A stretch of DNA of 64,000 nt from Paenibacillus paridis (GCF_006345825.1 NZ_VCIX01000092.1:2170001-2234000), one strand, 5' to 3'; shown: positions 35,492 through 44,373, numbered from the stretch's first letter. The notes: generated from the letters alone by a model not told the origin. A program made the numbers and translations.

Positions 35492-36526
35492 TTAAGATGT
35501 CCGATTTCCTACTAATTTGGAAGCAGGCAAAATACCTGCTTTGGCGATCCCGCTCATATGGTCCCCCTCAACGGTAACTTCAAATTTCAAATTTAAGCGC
35601 ATCGGCTTCGTAATTCGAAGCGACCAGGCAAGCTTGTTGTTTTCTAGAACGGGATTTATCCAATCTACTGCCTCATCTCCTTGAATTGCCGTGCCTTTGA
35701 TTATACCTTCTCTTGTCGATATTGAAAGCTTGACCTCAAGTTTTCCAACAGGGGTTGCGATCGTTGTGTCCCAATTCCCATCGAACATAGATGCTGCAGT
35801 CGTTTGTTTTTCCAGCCCTTTCTCCGGTATCACCGCCGTGTCTCCTGCATTCTCCAAACGATTTCTGCTCCCTGTTTTAGGGTGGCCAAGCCCCATTCCT
35901 GTTTCTCTCCAAACCGTACCTCTTCGTTCGTATTCGAATAACTGTTCCACCGCATGCGCAATACGCGGGCCAAGCTCGCGTTCCGCCAGGTATAGGGCTA
36001 CATCAAGGCCAGATGTTACGCCGCCGCCCGTAACCAGATTTCCATCATCGACCACGCGCGCCCGAATAGGCACAGCTCCAGTTGCCCCGAGCAAATCCAT
36101 TCCCAAATGGTTTGTCACTGCCGGTCGGCCTTCCAGCAATCCCCCCATTGCAAGAATGAGAGAACCACCGCATACCGTAGCAACTACGACATCCTTTTGT
36201 GCGAGTGCCTGCTCTAAAACGGCTGTTAACGGTGAATTCATAGCTCTGCTCAAAATAGCAGGAATGGAATTAACGCCTTCTCCATCAACATCACCAGCTG
36301 CTCCGGGCACGAGAATAATGCCCGGCGCTGCCGGGTTCAAATACTCGGTTGCTTCAATTTTCAACCCGCTAATCCCGCTAGTGACATGTCTTGGCCCTTC
36401 TGCGGTAACTAGCACTACGCTTAATGTATCTTCGACGTACATCGAAGCGGCGTGGAAAACCTCGTAAGGCGCAATAGCATCCAACAGATCGAATCCATCA
36501 AAAAGCACAATTTGAACAGTTAACAT
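35492..36526 (-). CDS. DJ-1/PfpI family protein with C-terminal beta domain
   Basis: ATG 36526 with AGGAGGC 6 nt upstream gives 344 residues; 17 upstream codons are excluded. Residues 1-190 form the DJ-1/PfpI domain: 'VQIVLFDGFDLLDAIAPYEV', the nucleophile-elbow Cys in 'VVATVCGGSLILAMGG', and 'TGGGVTSGLDVALYLAEREL'. This matches the subfamily of isonitrile-hydratase-like and AraC-associated DJ-1 proteins. Residues about 245-344 form a separate small beta domain ('WDTTIATPVGKLEVKLSIST'). Function is unassigned. Confidence 0.87.
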   Translation of the reverse strand: MLTVQIVLFDGFDLLDAIAPYEVFHAASMYVEDTLSVVLVTAEGPRHVTSGISGLKIEATEYLNPAAPGIILVPGAAGDVDGEGVNSIPAILSRAMNSPLTAVLEQALAQKDVVVATVCGGSLILAMGGLLEGRPAVTNHLGMDLLGATGAVPIRARVVDDGNLVTGGGVTSGLDVALYLAERELGPRIAHAVEQLFEYERRGTVWRETGMGLGHPKTGSRNRLENAGDTAVIPEKGLEKQTTAASMFDGNWDTTIATPVGKLEVKLSISTREGIIKGTAIQGDEAVDWINPVLENNKLAWSLRITKPMRLNLKFEVTVEGDHMSGIAKAGILPASKLVGNRTS

Positions 36527-36697
36527 CAATATAGCCTCCTTATGCAACAAATCTCGTTCTCTACAAGAGCATAACAACGAAGTATCTCAAACAAGATGAT
36601 GAAAAAATCACAAAACAATAAACGAAACGTCACAAAACCTCGAGACCCGTTTGTTTCAAACGAAAAAATGATAAACTGACTAGGAAGGTGGGATACC

Positions 36698-37384
36698 ATG
36701 AACGGTTTTAATACGATACTCGTTGTAGACGATGATCTAAGCATTGTTGAACTATTGAGGGACTTTTTGGAAAATGATCATTTTCATGTGCTAACCGCTT
36801 GCGATGCCTCAGAAGCATGGACATTATTCCAGCAAAACACTGTACATTGCATTGTTCTTGACATCATGATGCCAGGGCAGGACGGATTCGCGCTATGTCG
36901 ACGGATTCGAAAGGAAAGCAGCGTTCCGATCCTTTTCTTAAGTGCTCGCAGCGATGACGTGGATAAGATTAGGGGGCTCACTCTTGGCGGTGATGACTAT
37001 ATTATCAAAAATGCTTCTCCAGGAGAAATTGTCGCCAGAATCAAAGCGGTGCTGCGCCGCGTCCCTTCTCAGCAGCCTATGGGAGAGAAACTTTTGGTTT
37101 ATGGCCGCATTAAAATCAATTTGTCTGCAAGGGAAGTGAAGGTGGACGGGGAACGCGTTGTGCTCACGCCTCGGGAATATGAGTTGCTGCGCTTGTTTAT
37201 GGAGCATCCCAGACATGTTTTTTCCTATGATCAATTGCTTGAACGATTTTGGGAAGGCGTTGGCGATCGGCATACCATTCGGGTTCATCTCAGCCGGCTT
37301 CGGGAAAAAATCGAACCCAATCCGAACCAACCTCAGTATCTGATCAATGTGTGGGGAATCGGATATCGCTTCGAGGGAGGATAA
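36698..37384 (+). CDS. OmpR-family response regulator
   Basis: This 228-residue protein has a receiver domain with the acidic pair 'ILVVDDDLSI', phospho-acceptor Asp in 'CIVLDIMMPGQDGF' and Lys in 'GDDYIIKNASP' (not the usual KPF; here K-N-A). A winged-helix DNA-binding domain follows ('LTPREYELLRLFMEHPRHVF', 'IRVHLSRLREKIEPN'). RBS GAAGGTGG before ATG. The sensor kinase starts 1 bp after the stop codon, so the two are translationally coupled. Confidence 0.95.
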   Translation: MNGFNTILVVDDDLSIVELLRDFLENDHFHVLTACDASEAWTLFQQNTVHCIVLDIMMPGQDGFALCRRIRKESSVPILFLSARSDDVDKIRGLTLGGDDYIIKNASPGEIVARIKAVLRRVPSQQPMGEKLLVYGRIKINLSAREVKVDGERVVLTPREYELLRLFMEHPRHVFSYDQLLERFWEGVGDRHTIRVHLSRLREKIEPNPNQPQYLINVWGIGYRFEGG

Positions 37385-37385
37385 A

Positions 37386-38711
37386 ATGAGAACTATTCGT
37401 ATTCGCACGTTTACTTTGTTATGCTTCTTTTTCATCCTTACGCTGCCTTGGATCTTTTATGCAGCTGCTCATATTTTTGAAACAAATACACTTAGCTTCG
37501 CAAAAAGCCATTCGCAAAACGAGGCCCTGAAAGGACAATTCGCGGAAATAGCTCACCTCATCGAATCGAACACAGACAAATGGAACGACGTGAATTGGCA
37601 AAACCAATTGGACAATCACTTGCAAAAAGCAAAGATGGATGCCGTTATTCTATCTGCGTCCGATCAAGAGATTTTCCGCTCTAACCGGAAGTCCCACAGC
37701 TCTATGTCGTCAAACTCCGAAAAATATTCTGTTTTAGAGAATGGCCGTATCTTGGGAAGGTTCGTCGTTTATATGCCAGAATCAAAAACGGTTCCGTTCA
37801 TTTCCATGGTTTTTGGTTTGTTTTTGGCATTCTTTATTATTGGTATCGAAATGCGCAGGTTTCTTCTCAAGCCACTCGAGAGGATGAGCCTCGCCGCGAG
37901 GCAAATGGCAGCAGGAGACTGGGATGTTCGGCTGCCCGATTCCCGAATTACAGAAATCGCCAAGGTGCGCGATGGATTTGAAGTTATGGTGAGCGGGCTT
38001 CAAACCTCTATTCAGAAGCAACTGCAGCTGGAGGAAGAGCGCCGCTTCGTCATTGCAGCTGTCGCGCATGATCTGCGAACGCCTTTGTTTGCATTGCGCG
38101 GTTACTTGGACGGGCTGGAACAAGGCATTGCACAATCGCCTGAGAAAATATCAAAATATATAACCGTTTGCAAGGAAAAATCGGCACAATTAGACCGCCT
38201 CGTCGAAGACCTGTTCACATTTACGAAGATGGAGTATATGGAGGAGGAACTAATCAACGTAAACATTGATCTACCATTCGTCATCCGGACGTCGATGGAC
38301 AGTCTAAATCTGTTAGCTCGGCAAAAGCACATCTCCATATCCACCGATCTAGCTGACGATTGCGACATTAGCGGCGACAGGCATTTATTGGAACGCGCCA
38401 TCAATAATCTGTTGGATAATGCCGTTAGACATACGCCTTCCAATGGTGATATTGAAGTTCGATGCTATAAAGATGGCAGCAAGGTCATATTTACGATACG
38501 TGATACTGGGCCAGGTTTCACTACGGAAGAACTACAGCGCGTGTTTGAGCCTTTATACCGCGGGGAAACATCCAGAAATCGGTTAACCGGCGGTAGCGGG
38601 CTTGGATTAACGATTTCACAGAGAATTATTAGGCGTCATAGAGGCGAGCTTACCGCTAAAAACCATTCGGAGGGTGGGGCTATACTGACTGCATGGATAC
38701 CTGCATATTGA
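37386..38711 (+). CDS. Sensor histidine kinase
   Basis: ATG 37386 has GAGGGAGG within the end of the response-regulator gene (441 residues). TM1 lies at about 7-27 and TM2 at about 140-158, flanking a ~110-residue extracytoplasmic sensor. A HAMP domain ('LLKPLERMSLAARQMAAGD') precedes the His box 'VAHDLRTPLFALRGYLDGLE' and the ATPase N, G1 and G2 boxes ('NNLLDNAVRHTP', 'RDTGPGFTTEELQRVFEP', 'GSGLGLTISQRII'). No target gene is obvious next door; the nearby PfpI-like gene is divergent. Confidence 0.95.
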   Translation: MRTIRIRTFTLLCFFFILTLPWIFYAAAHIFETNTLSFAKSHSQNEALKGQFAEIAHLIESNTDKWNDVNWQNQLDNHLQKAKMDAVILSASDQEIFRSNRKSHSSMSSNSEKYSVLENGRILGRFVVYMPESKTVPFISMVFGLFLAFFIIGIEMRRFLLKPLERMSLAARQMAAGDWDVRLPDSRITEIAKVRDGFEVMVSGLQTSIQKQLQLEEERRFVIAAVAHDLRTPLFALRGYLDGLEQGIAQSPEKISKYITVCKEKSAQLDRLVEDLFTFTKMEYMEEELINVNIDLPFVIRTSMDSLNLLARQKHISISTDLADDCDISGDRHLLERAINNLLDNAVRHTPSNGDIEVRCYKDGSKVIFTIRDTGPGFTTEELQRVFEPLYRGETSRNRLTGGSGLGLTISQRIIRRHRGELTAKNHSEGGAILTAWIPAY

Positions 38712-38718
38712 TTTATAA

Positions 38719-38880
38719 TTAAAAGCGAAAAAATGGTTTTGGGCTGCTATTTGAATATTTACCATGTTCCAGCTCTTCAGCAATGATGCGGATCCCCTCT
38801 TCAATGGCTTGCTTATCCGTTCGAATAATGCGTCGTGCTATGCGTAGCCATTGCGCGACAAATAGCATCAAAATAAAATT
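38719..38880 (-). pseudogene. C-terminal remnant of a PLP-dependent aminotransferase-like gene
   Basis: An open 53-codon segment with no start encodes 'LRIARRIIRTDKQAIEEGI' and 'IIAEELEHGKYSNSS' before TAA. The pattern L-R-x-x-x-x-x-I-x-T-D-x-x-A-I-E-E-G-I-x-x-I-A-E-E resembles the extreme C-terminus of class I/II aminotransferases. A TGA closes the frame upstream and the RBS of the next plus-strand gene abuts it. It converges on the histidine-kinase stop at 8 bp. The rest of the gene is missing. Confidence 0.4.
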
Positions 38881-38894
38881 TCAGCAAGGAGGAT

Positions 38895-39707
38895 ATGAAT
38901 CACATGAAAAAATTCCATATTGCCATACCTACTCCCTTTCAAGAAAATGAGAGCTTATATTTGGAGGGATTTGATCCAATTATCCATTATTTGCGAGAAA
39001 ATCAGATCGACGCGTTGCTTGTATCAGGCTCAACAGGGGAACAACATTCCTTGAGCATCGAAGAAAGGCTTGAAATCATTCACTATTTCAATCGGAAACA
39101 TTTCCAAGGTGTCGAATTCATTTTTGGAGTGGCCTCCGTAAGAACCCGAGATGCTGTGAAATTAGTGCAAGCGCTTGAAAGTTCTGTTTTTGATATCATC
39201 ATGATCGGATTTCCGCCCTACATTAAACCAACCCAGCAAGAGGCTATCCTCTATGTTGATGAGCTGCTTAAGCATACGACTAAAGAAGTCATTCTTTATA
39301 ACAATCCGTCCCGAACAGGCTTTGATCTGAGCCCGGAAGCTTTGCACGATTTAATAAATAGGCATACAAATATATTGGGCTTTAAAGAAGCCGGAGACGT
39401 TCATCGCCACAAAGATACCATTTTCCCCAGCTCGTTTGTTCGGTTTGCGGCAGGAGACCTAAATCTAGTCTCCAATCTAACCATAAACGGTTGTAATGGC
39501 TTGTCTAGTATGGTGGGCAATGTATTTCCAAAAGAATTAAAGCAAATATATGACGCTCTTCTCGAAAGCAGAGTTGTCGATGTTGATGAAATCGCTCGGA
39601 TGATTACCGAGGTCACTCAGGGCCAAACGATCGTGAATATTAAAAAATATTACAATCAATTGGGATTGAGCATTGGAGGATGCCGTTCTCCTCTCGGGAC
39701 TGCATGA
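38895..39707 (+). CDS. DapA/N-acetylneuraminate-lyase family aldolase
   Basis: The protein has 270 residues (267 if the second ATG at 38904 is used; the AAGGAGG lies 3 nt before the first ATG and about 12 nt before the second). Motifs of the Schiff-base TIM-barrel aldolases are clear: 'ALLVSGSTGEQHSLSIEER', Tyr in 'VILYNNPSRTGFDLS' and the Schiff-base Lys in 'ILGFKEAGDVHR'. It is about 20 residues shorter than typical DHDPS, ending at 'CRSPLGTA', but the core is complete. The substrate is unknown; there are no lysine-pathway neighbours. Confidence 0.88.
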   Translation: MNHMKKFHIAIPTPFQENESLYLEGFDPIIHYLRENQIDALLVSGSTGEQHSLSIEERLEIIHYFNRKHFQGVEFIFGVASVRTRDAVKLVQALESSVFDIIMIGFPPYIKPTQQEAILYVDELLKHTTKEVILYNNPSRTGFDLSPEALHDLINRHTNILGFKEAGDVHRHKDTIFPSSFVRFAAGDLNLVSNLTINGCNGLSSMVGNVFPKELKQIYDALLESRVVDVDEIARMITEVTQGQTIVNIKKYYNQLGLSIGGCRSPLGTA

Positions 39708-39743
39708 TCATCAAATTCATTTTCCTATGATTTAGGAGGATTA

Positions 39744-39798
39744 AATAATGAATTCCCTGCTCCACCGCTTATTCGGGTAAAGAAGGGAATTCATTATT
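39744..39798. repeat. Perfect 14-bp inverted repeat enclosing a 10-codon mini-ORF
   Basis: Arms AATAATGAATTCCC (39744-39757) and GGGAATTCATTATT (39785-39798) flank a 27-nt loop. Inside, AGGAGG (39734-39739) is 8 nt before ATG 39748, which opens MNSLLHRLFG-stop (to 39780). There is no T-run suited to a standard terminator. The remaining 160 bp up to the next gene contain nothing I recognise. Confidence 0.6.
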
Positions 39799-39959
39799 AA
39801 TTATTAATACTGTCATCCCAGCTTCCAGGTGGAGTAGCATCGATGGGTTTCCTCGCATAGAGAATTCGGAATTAGGAATAATCTTGAATGGTATTGTTCA
39901 ACGAGGTTCGCCACTCTCTCCTCGCCCAACCTTGACAGTGACCCTTTTCCGTTTCCATG

Positions 39960-40826
39960 TTACTTCAAAAATAGTTTCATCACATTTACTACAATTGGGT
40001 TTATATTGTACCCCTTTGGGTTTACAGAGTATCGTTTCCCAACATCCATTTCCCCAATTTGTTCCATTTCTTCATCACTTAGATTGAAATTGAATAGATC
40101 TATATTTTCCTTTATCCTTTTTGGATTCGAGGATTTAGGGATAACGATAGTATCTCTATTTAAATGCCAACGCAAAATGACTTGTCCAACCGTTTTTTGA
40201 TGCCGACGAGCAATAGCTTTGAGTACTTTATTCTCAAACAAAGCTTTGTTACCCTGGCCCAGCGGCGCCCAAGCCTCATGTAAAATCCGATGACGGAACA
40301 TGTACTCTCGCAATCGATGTTGTTGAAATTCTGGATGGGTTTCAATTTGATTAATCATCGGAGCAATCTTAGCATGCTTCATAAGTTGTTCAAGGTGTTC
40401 GATCTCAAAGTTAGCTACTCCAATGACTCGGATTTTTCCTTCAGAATAAAGTCTCTCCATAGCCTTCCAAGCCTCTACGTAATGGGGTGCTGCGAAATGG
40501 ATGAGATACATGTCAAGGTAATTCGTATTCAGTTTTTGGCAGCTTTTCTCAAAAGCCCGTAGCGTTTGAGCATAACCTAAATCAGTTGTCCATACTTTTG
40601 ACGTAAGAAAAAAATCTTCTCGAGCAATGCCACTTTTTTGTATTTCTCTTCCCAATGCTTCTTCATTACCGTATATTCGTGCGGTGTCAAAATGTCGATA
40701 ACCGGCTTCAATGGCTTCGCTAATGGTTTTCTCAAAAACGCCATCTTTACCTTGTTTGACATTATAAACCCCAAATCCAAGTTGAGGAATTTTCACACCG
40801 TTTTGCGCTTCAATAGATACGTTCAT
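39960..40826 (-). CDS. Aldo/keto reductase
   Basis: This 288-residue protein has the AKR catalytic tetrad: Asp and Tyr in 'HFDTARIYGNEEALGREIQ', Lys in 'FFLTSKVWTTDLGYA', His in 'YLDMYLIHFAAPHY'. The cofactor Lys/Ser region 'IVIPKSSNPKRIKENIDLFN' is near the end. It belongs to the YvgN/2,5-diketo-gluconate reductase-like group of NADPH enzymes. RBS GGGGG, 5 nt before ATG. An ArsR-type regulator gene ends 42 bp upstream in the same direction, so they may be one unit. Confidence 0.93.
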   Translation of the reverse strand: MNVSIEAQNGVKIPQLGFGVYNVKQGKDGVFEKTISEAIEAGYRHFDTARIYGNEEALGREIQKSGIAREDFFLTSKVWTTDLGYAQTLRAFEKSCQKLNTNYLDMYLIHFAAPHYVEAWKAMERLYSEGKIRVIGVANFEIEHLEQLMKHAKIAPMINQIETHPEFQQHRLREYMFRHRILHEAWAPLGQGNKALFENKVLKAIARRHQKTVGQVILRWHLNRDTIVIPKSSNPKRIKENIDLFNFNLSDEEMEQIGEMDVGKRYSVNPKGYNINPIVVNVMKLFLK

Positions 40827-40868
40827 CGTTACCCCCTATGGTATTGTCAATCGTTGTTGTATCGCGAT

Positions 40869-41183
40869 TTATTCACACAGTTTTATTACATCATCAACTA
40901 AATCTCTTAAGGATTGCATTTTATTTTTGGCGTCTATTCGATAGAAGTTTTTGGTCCCATCTTTATGAACAGTTACAATGCCAGCGTCTTTTAGTATTTT
41001 CAAATGATGTGAAATGGCCGGTCTAGATAAATGTGTATTCGTACTAATTTCTCCTACACGCATTCCAGCCCCCTGAGCCAAAGTAATTAAAATAGCTTGT
41101 CGAGTTTCATTCCCAATGGCAATCAGCAAGGATTGATTCTTTTTAAATTCATGCATGATTTGATATCCAATATCCTGATCCAT
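40869..41183 (-). CDS. ArsR-family winged-helix regulator
   Basis: ATG 41183 has AAGGAGGGA 4 nt upstream, giving 104 residues; an 8-codon extension has no RBS. The wHTH is 'ETRQAILITLAQ', 'MRVGEISTNTHLSRPAIS', 'HHLKILKDAGIVTVHKDGTK'. No ArsR-type metal-binding Cys pair is present; the only Cys is near the C-terminus. It could be a redox or small-molecule sensor controlling the aldo/keto reductase downstream. Confidence 0.88.
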   Translation of the reverse strand: MDQDIGYQIMHEFKKNQSLLIAIGNETRQAILITLAQGAGMRVGEISTNTHLSRPAISHHLKILKDAGIVTVHKDGTKNFYRIDAKNKMQSLRDLVDDVIKLCE

Positions 41184-41207
41184 CGAGTCCCTCCTTGGTC
41201 TAAACAT

Positions 41208-41545
41208 TTGAACGATTAAACTGAAATTATCTTATCATACTATTGCCACAGACAGACCATCGGTAAAGTAAATCGAGATCATTAGGTATCAAGCTGTCCA
41301 CTCGTTTCCCGTTCCGGTGATCCTCCTACCCTAGTGCGCTTGGTTGTTGACATGCTTCATGTACCGATATTATGCTATCGCCGGGCATGCCAAATAACGA
41401 CCAATCTACTTGGCCGTTATTTGAGTATCTTATTTTCGTTTATCTGCGCTGACATAGAAACCATCCAGGCGATAACCGCCTTTGAAGTTGTCCCAAAGCC
41501 AAATACCGCTTTGGGACAACTCACACTTATTCCTATGCCTCTAGC
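41208..41545. other. 338-bp gap with two inverted repeats, no gene recognised
   Basis: The first repeat, 41392-41422, pairs AAATAACG.CCAA with TTGG.CGTTATTT around 5 nt. The second, 41487-41520, is a perfect 13-bp pair (GTTGTCCCAAAGC / GCTTTGGGACAAC) around 8 nt, 25 bp beyond the stop of the GH27 gene. Neither has a clear T-tract, but the second is placed to end the GH27 transcript. A TTGACA box at 41347 has no plausible downstream gene. Confidence 0.5.
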
Positions 41546-43990
41546 CTACGGCGTTACTCGGATGGAGTCCAGCAGCATGTATGTGCCCGATTTCTTCACA
41601 GCTTTGAGCGTATGGCTGCCATTCGTTAGGCCAGTCGCCTTATAAACGACCTGATTGGTCAGCCGCGTCGGATTGGCTGTGTTGACCGTGGTCTGTAACA
41701 CATTATCCAAGTAAATATCCACGTTGCCTTGCGAAACGTCCTTCTCCGTGATCAATTCCACCCCTGTTCCGGTGAAGGTGAATTGGAAGTAGTCGTTATT
41801 CGTCTGGGTGAAGTGGACGTCGTTGTTGAAATCACCAAATCCGCGGTTGCCGTTCAGCGACCATGAGCCCGTATAGCTGATGCTGGCATCCGTATTGTTG
41901 TACTGTTTCTGGCTGCTCTTGAACCGCAGTTGATCAAGCAGCATGTACGTGCCCGATTTCTTTACGACTTTAATGGTATGCGAGCCGCTTGCAAGTCCGT
42001 CAATGCTATACACGGTTTGCGCGGCTAACCGCGTGACATTGTACGTATTGACGGTTTTCTTGAAGACGTTGTCGATGTAGATGTCGATGTTGCCTTGGGA
42101 AGCCTCCTTCTCCGTAACAAGGTCGATTCCCGTTCCGTTAAACGTATACTGGAAATAATCGTTGTTTGTCTGCGTGTAGTGAACATCATCTTGATAATCG
42201 CCGTAGCCTCTGGCGCTGCTCGTCGTCCACGTCCCCGTATACGATACTCCCGGATCGGTATCGTTCACGAGAATTGGCGAGGGCACGCTGAATTGCAATT
42301 TGTCGACTAGCATGTAAGTACCCGATTTCTTGACTGCTTTCAAGGTATGGGGTCCGTTGGCGAGACCGGTGATGCTATAGACGGTCTGCTGCGCCTGGCG
42401 GGTCGCGTTATAGGTGTTAACCGTTTGTTTGAAGACGTTGTCCACGTAAATGTCGATATTGCCCTGAGAGGAATCTTTCTCTGTAATGAGATCAATGCCC
42501 GTGCCTTGAAAAGTGTATTCAAACGCGTCGTTATTCGTCTGCGTGTAGTGGACGTCGTCCCCATAGTCTCCAAAGCCCCGGCTGTGACTTCGCTGCCACG
42601 CCCCTGTATATTTAATGCCGGTGTCGTCGTTGTTAGCGGTAACAGATCCGCCTGTTGCCGTTACTTTGAGCAGCCTCGAGGCATGCGCAGGCAAATTGAC
42701 TGAGCTATAGCCGGTATTGAACGACCCCAGATCGCTATGAGTCCACAAATCCCGGACGGTCGCGGCACCGTTCAGTCCGATGTCGCTCCAGTTCACGTTG
42801 ACCGTCGCGGCGGAACTGCCTAGATTAAACAGGCCAACGGTATATGTGCCATCCCCATTATTGGCGTACCACGCTTGTTGATTCGAGGCCGTGGATACCG
42901 GATGGGCCGGCCGGCCCGCCTGATTAACGGCAATAACTTCGTCATTCGTCAGCAAGGAGAGTCCGAAAGCGTCTAAATTGGTTAAATCGTTGCCCGTGTA
43001 GAGCTGGGCCGAGGACATCGCCCATAAAGACATAGCGGTTCGCCGTTCATCCTGCGTCATACCGTCCATGGAGCCGTTCCCGACGTTGAGTGAATCGAAG
43101 TCGTTCCAGCCGCCTGGTCCGGCATCGCGCCACCAAATTGCAGCTTTCGGGAACAACCTGTCGATGTTCGCCCAAGCCGTCAAAGCGGTGTTGGTGCAAT
43201 AGCATTCGACATCCCAATCCACGCGCCAGCCGTTAGCATATTGCTTCCACGTGTCGACGTAATTGTGGTCCAGCGCCCAAGAAAGCTCGAACCAAATGTT
43301 GTGCGCACTCAGCGCCTGCGACCAAGCGGCAACGTCGCCTCGCGCGTCAATTGAAGTGTCATTATGACCAGAACCCGGTGTGACGCTATCGAATTTCACG
43401 AAATCGACACCCCAATCAGCGAAGAGGTCGGCGATTGAATTTATGTAGCTCTGCGCGCACGGGTTTCCGAAATTAATTTTGTAGCCCAAATTCCAGTAGT
43501 CTGCCGTCGTCAGCGGCTGAGCGGCGATGTCCTGCATCGAACAGCTGGCTGCGCCGTAGATCGGCAGATCATCGCTGTATGCCTGCGGGGATATGCCCGG
43601 AATCATATAGAGGCCAAACTTTTGGCCGTTTGCATGCACGTAATCGATTAGCGCCGTAAAGCCGTTCGGATATAGCATGCTGCTCGGAACCGGCCTGCCG
43701 TAGCCGTCGATGCCGCCGTTCCAGCCTGCATCGATATTGATGTAATTGTAACCGTACGCTTGCAATTTCGTATGCATAGCGTCAGACTGCGCCTTGATCT
43801 GCGTTTCGTTGATCCAAGCGGGATTGCCGGAGTACACTTGCATGCTGTAGCTGCTCCAGCCCATGAGCGGCTTGAGCGCAAGCCCGTTGTTGGCCGCGTT
43901 CGCGGTTTGCTTCCCCGGGATCGCGAAGCCCGCGAACGCCAGCCATAATGCTAATGCGAGATAGCCCGTTCTTCTTAATGACCTCTTCAT
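41546..43990 (-). CDS. Secreted GH27 family alpha-galactosidase-like enzyme with three C-terminal modules
   Basis: ATG 43990 has AAAGGAG upstream and begins the signal peptide ('RTGYLALALWLAFAGFAIPG', cleavage about 30). The protein has 814 residues. The GH27 (melibiase) barrel covers about 38-340: 'PLMGWSSYSMQVYSGNPAW', 'YNYINIDAGWNGG', nucleophile Asp in 'DFVKFDSVTPG', acid/base candidate in 'GWRVDWDVECYC'. The melibiase C-terminal beta domain is at about 365-445. Three ~112-residue modules follow (about 455-565, 575-690, 697-813), each with 'DVHYTQTNNDYFQYTF' and 'VKKSGTYMLLDQL', probably carbohydrate-binding. Alpha-galactosidase or beta-L-arabinopyranosidase activity are both possible. 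Confidence 0.9.
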   Translation of the reverse strand: MKRSLRRTGYLALALWLAFAGFAIPGKQTANAANNGLALKPLMGWSSYSMQVYSGNPAWINETQIKAQSDAMHTKLQAYGYNYINIDAGWNGGIDGYGRPVPSSMLYPNGFTALIDYVHANGQKFGLYMIPGISPQAYSDDLPIYGAASCSMQDIAAQPLTTADYWNLGYKINFGNPCAQSYINSIADLFADWGVDFVKFDSVTPGSGHNDTSIDARGDVAAWSQALSAHNIWFELSWALDHNYVDTWKQYANGWRVDWDVECYCTNTALTAWANIDRLFPKAAIWWRDAGPGGWNDFDSLNVGNGSMDGMTQDERRTAMSLWAMSSAQLYTGNDLTNLDAFGLSLLTNDEVIAVNQAGRPAHPVSTASNQQAWYANNGDGTYTVGLFNLGSSAATVNVNWSDIGLNGAATVRDLWTHSDLGSFNTGYSSVNLPAHASRLLKVTATGGSVTANNDDTGIKYTGAWQRSHSRGFGDYGDDVHYTQTNNDAFEYTFQGTGIDLITEKDSSQGNIDIYVDNVFKQTVNTYNATRQAQQTVYSITGLANGPHTLKAVKKSGTYMLVDKLQFSVPSPILVNDTDPGVSYTGTWTTSSARGYGDYQDDVHYTQTNNDYFQYTFNGTGIDLVTEKEASQGNIDIYIDNVFKKTVNTYNVTRLAAQTVYSIDGLASGSHTIKVVKKSGTYMLLDQLRFKSSQKQYNNTDASISYTGSWSLNGNRGFGDFNNDVHFTQTNNDYFQFTFTGTGVELITEKDVSQGNVDIYLDNVLQTTVNTANPTRLTNQVVYKATGLTNGSHTLKAVKKSGTYMLLDSIRVTP
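41550..42640 (-). repeat. Three tandem ~112-residue modules in the GH27 gene
   Basis: The units lie at about 42290-42640, 41920-42280 and 41550-41900. They share 'YTGTW', 'RGFGDY', 'DDVHYTQTNND', 'GTGIDLITEK', 'SQGNIDIYVDNV', 'GLANGPHTLKAVKKSGTYML'. The first two are the most alike. The pattern indicates recent in-gene duplication. Confidence 0.9.
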
Positions 43991-44066
43991 CAATTCATCT
44001 CCTTTGTAATGGACGTGCGCGTAATCAAGAGCGAGCGCATAGATGAGGAGTGAAAGCAATATGTAT

Positions 44067-44138
44067 TGGTAGCGCTTTCTTTGATTTGATCATAGCGGGT
44101 TGCTGAAGCCGCGAACAAGGTACAGTTAAGCGCTTTCA
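44067..44138 (-). promoter_or_regulatory. Two cre/LacI-type boxes upstream of the GH27 gene
   Basis: On the minus strand TGAAAGCGCTTAAC (44138-44125) and AGAAAGCGCTACCA (44080-44067) each share the AAAGCGCT core of catabolite-responsive and LacI-family operators. They are 58 bp apart, 77-148 bp upstream of the start. Carbon-source control by CcpA or a LacI-type regulator is plausible. Confidence 0.5.
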
Positions 44139-44259
44139 GGTACAACTTTCCATTTCCACGAAGAATTCTATGGTTTTGACGGCAGGATCACGGCTCAGAA
44201 TTCGTTATTTTGCATGGTATACATAACAGCAAATTATCGCGGCAATTTGACGAATTAAA

Positions 44260-44294
44260 CAAAAAAAAAGGCTGATGAATGCTCATCAGCCTTT
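44260..44294 (-). terminator. Terminator of the MFS exporter gene
   Basis: A 12-bp perfect stem (AAAGGCTGATGA / TCATCAGCCTTT) with a 4-nt loop is followed on the minus strand by a run of nine Ts. It lies 80 bp beyond the stop codon of the MFS gene. Confidence 0.9.
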
Positions 44295-44373
44295 CATGCC
44301 TATTTAGTAACCTTTTTTCATATCTCTTCCTATCCTTGGAGAAGCCCTTCTACTAAATGATTATCTGTAAATC

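Noticed and set aside
35691..36467. 258-codon plus-strand ORF opposite the PfpI-like gene
   Set aside because: Its Ser/Pro/Thr-rich, low-information product mirrors a well-conserved minus-strand gene with a good RBS.
41334..41645. 103-codon plus-strand ORF at the end of the GH27 gene with a TTGACA box nearby
   Set aside because: It overlaps the conserved last module of GH27, has no RBS and no known family.
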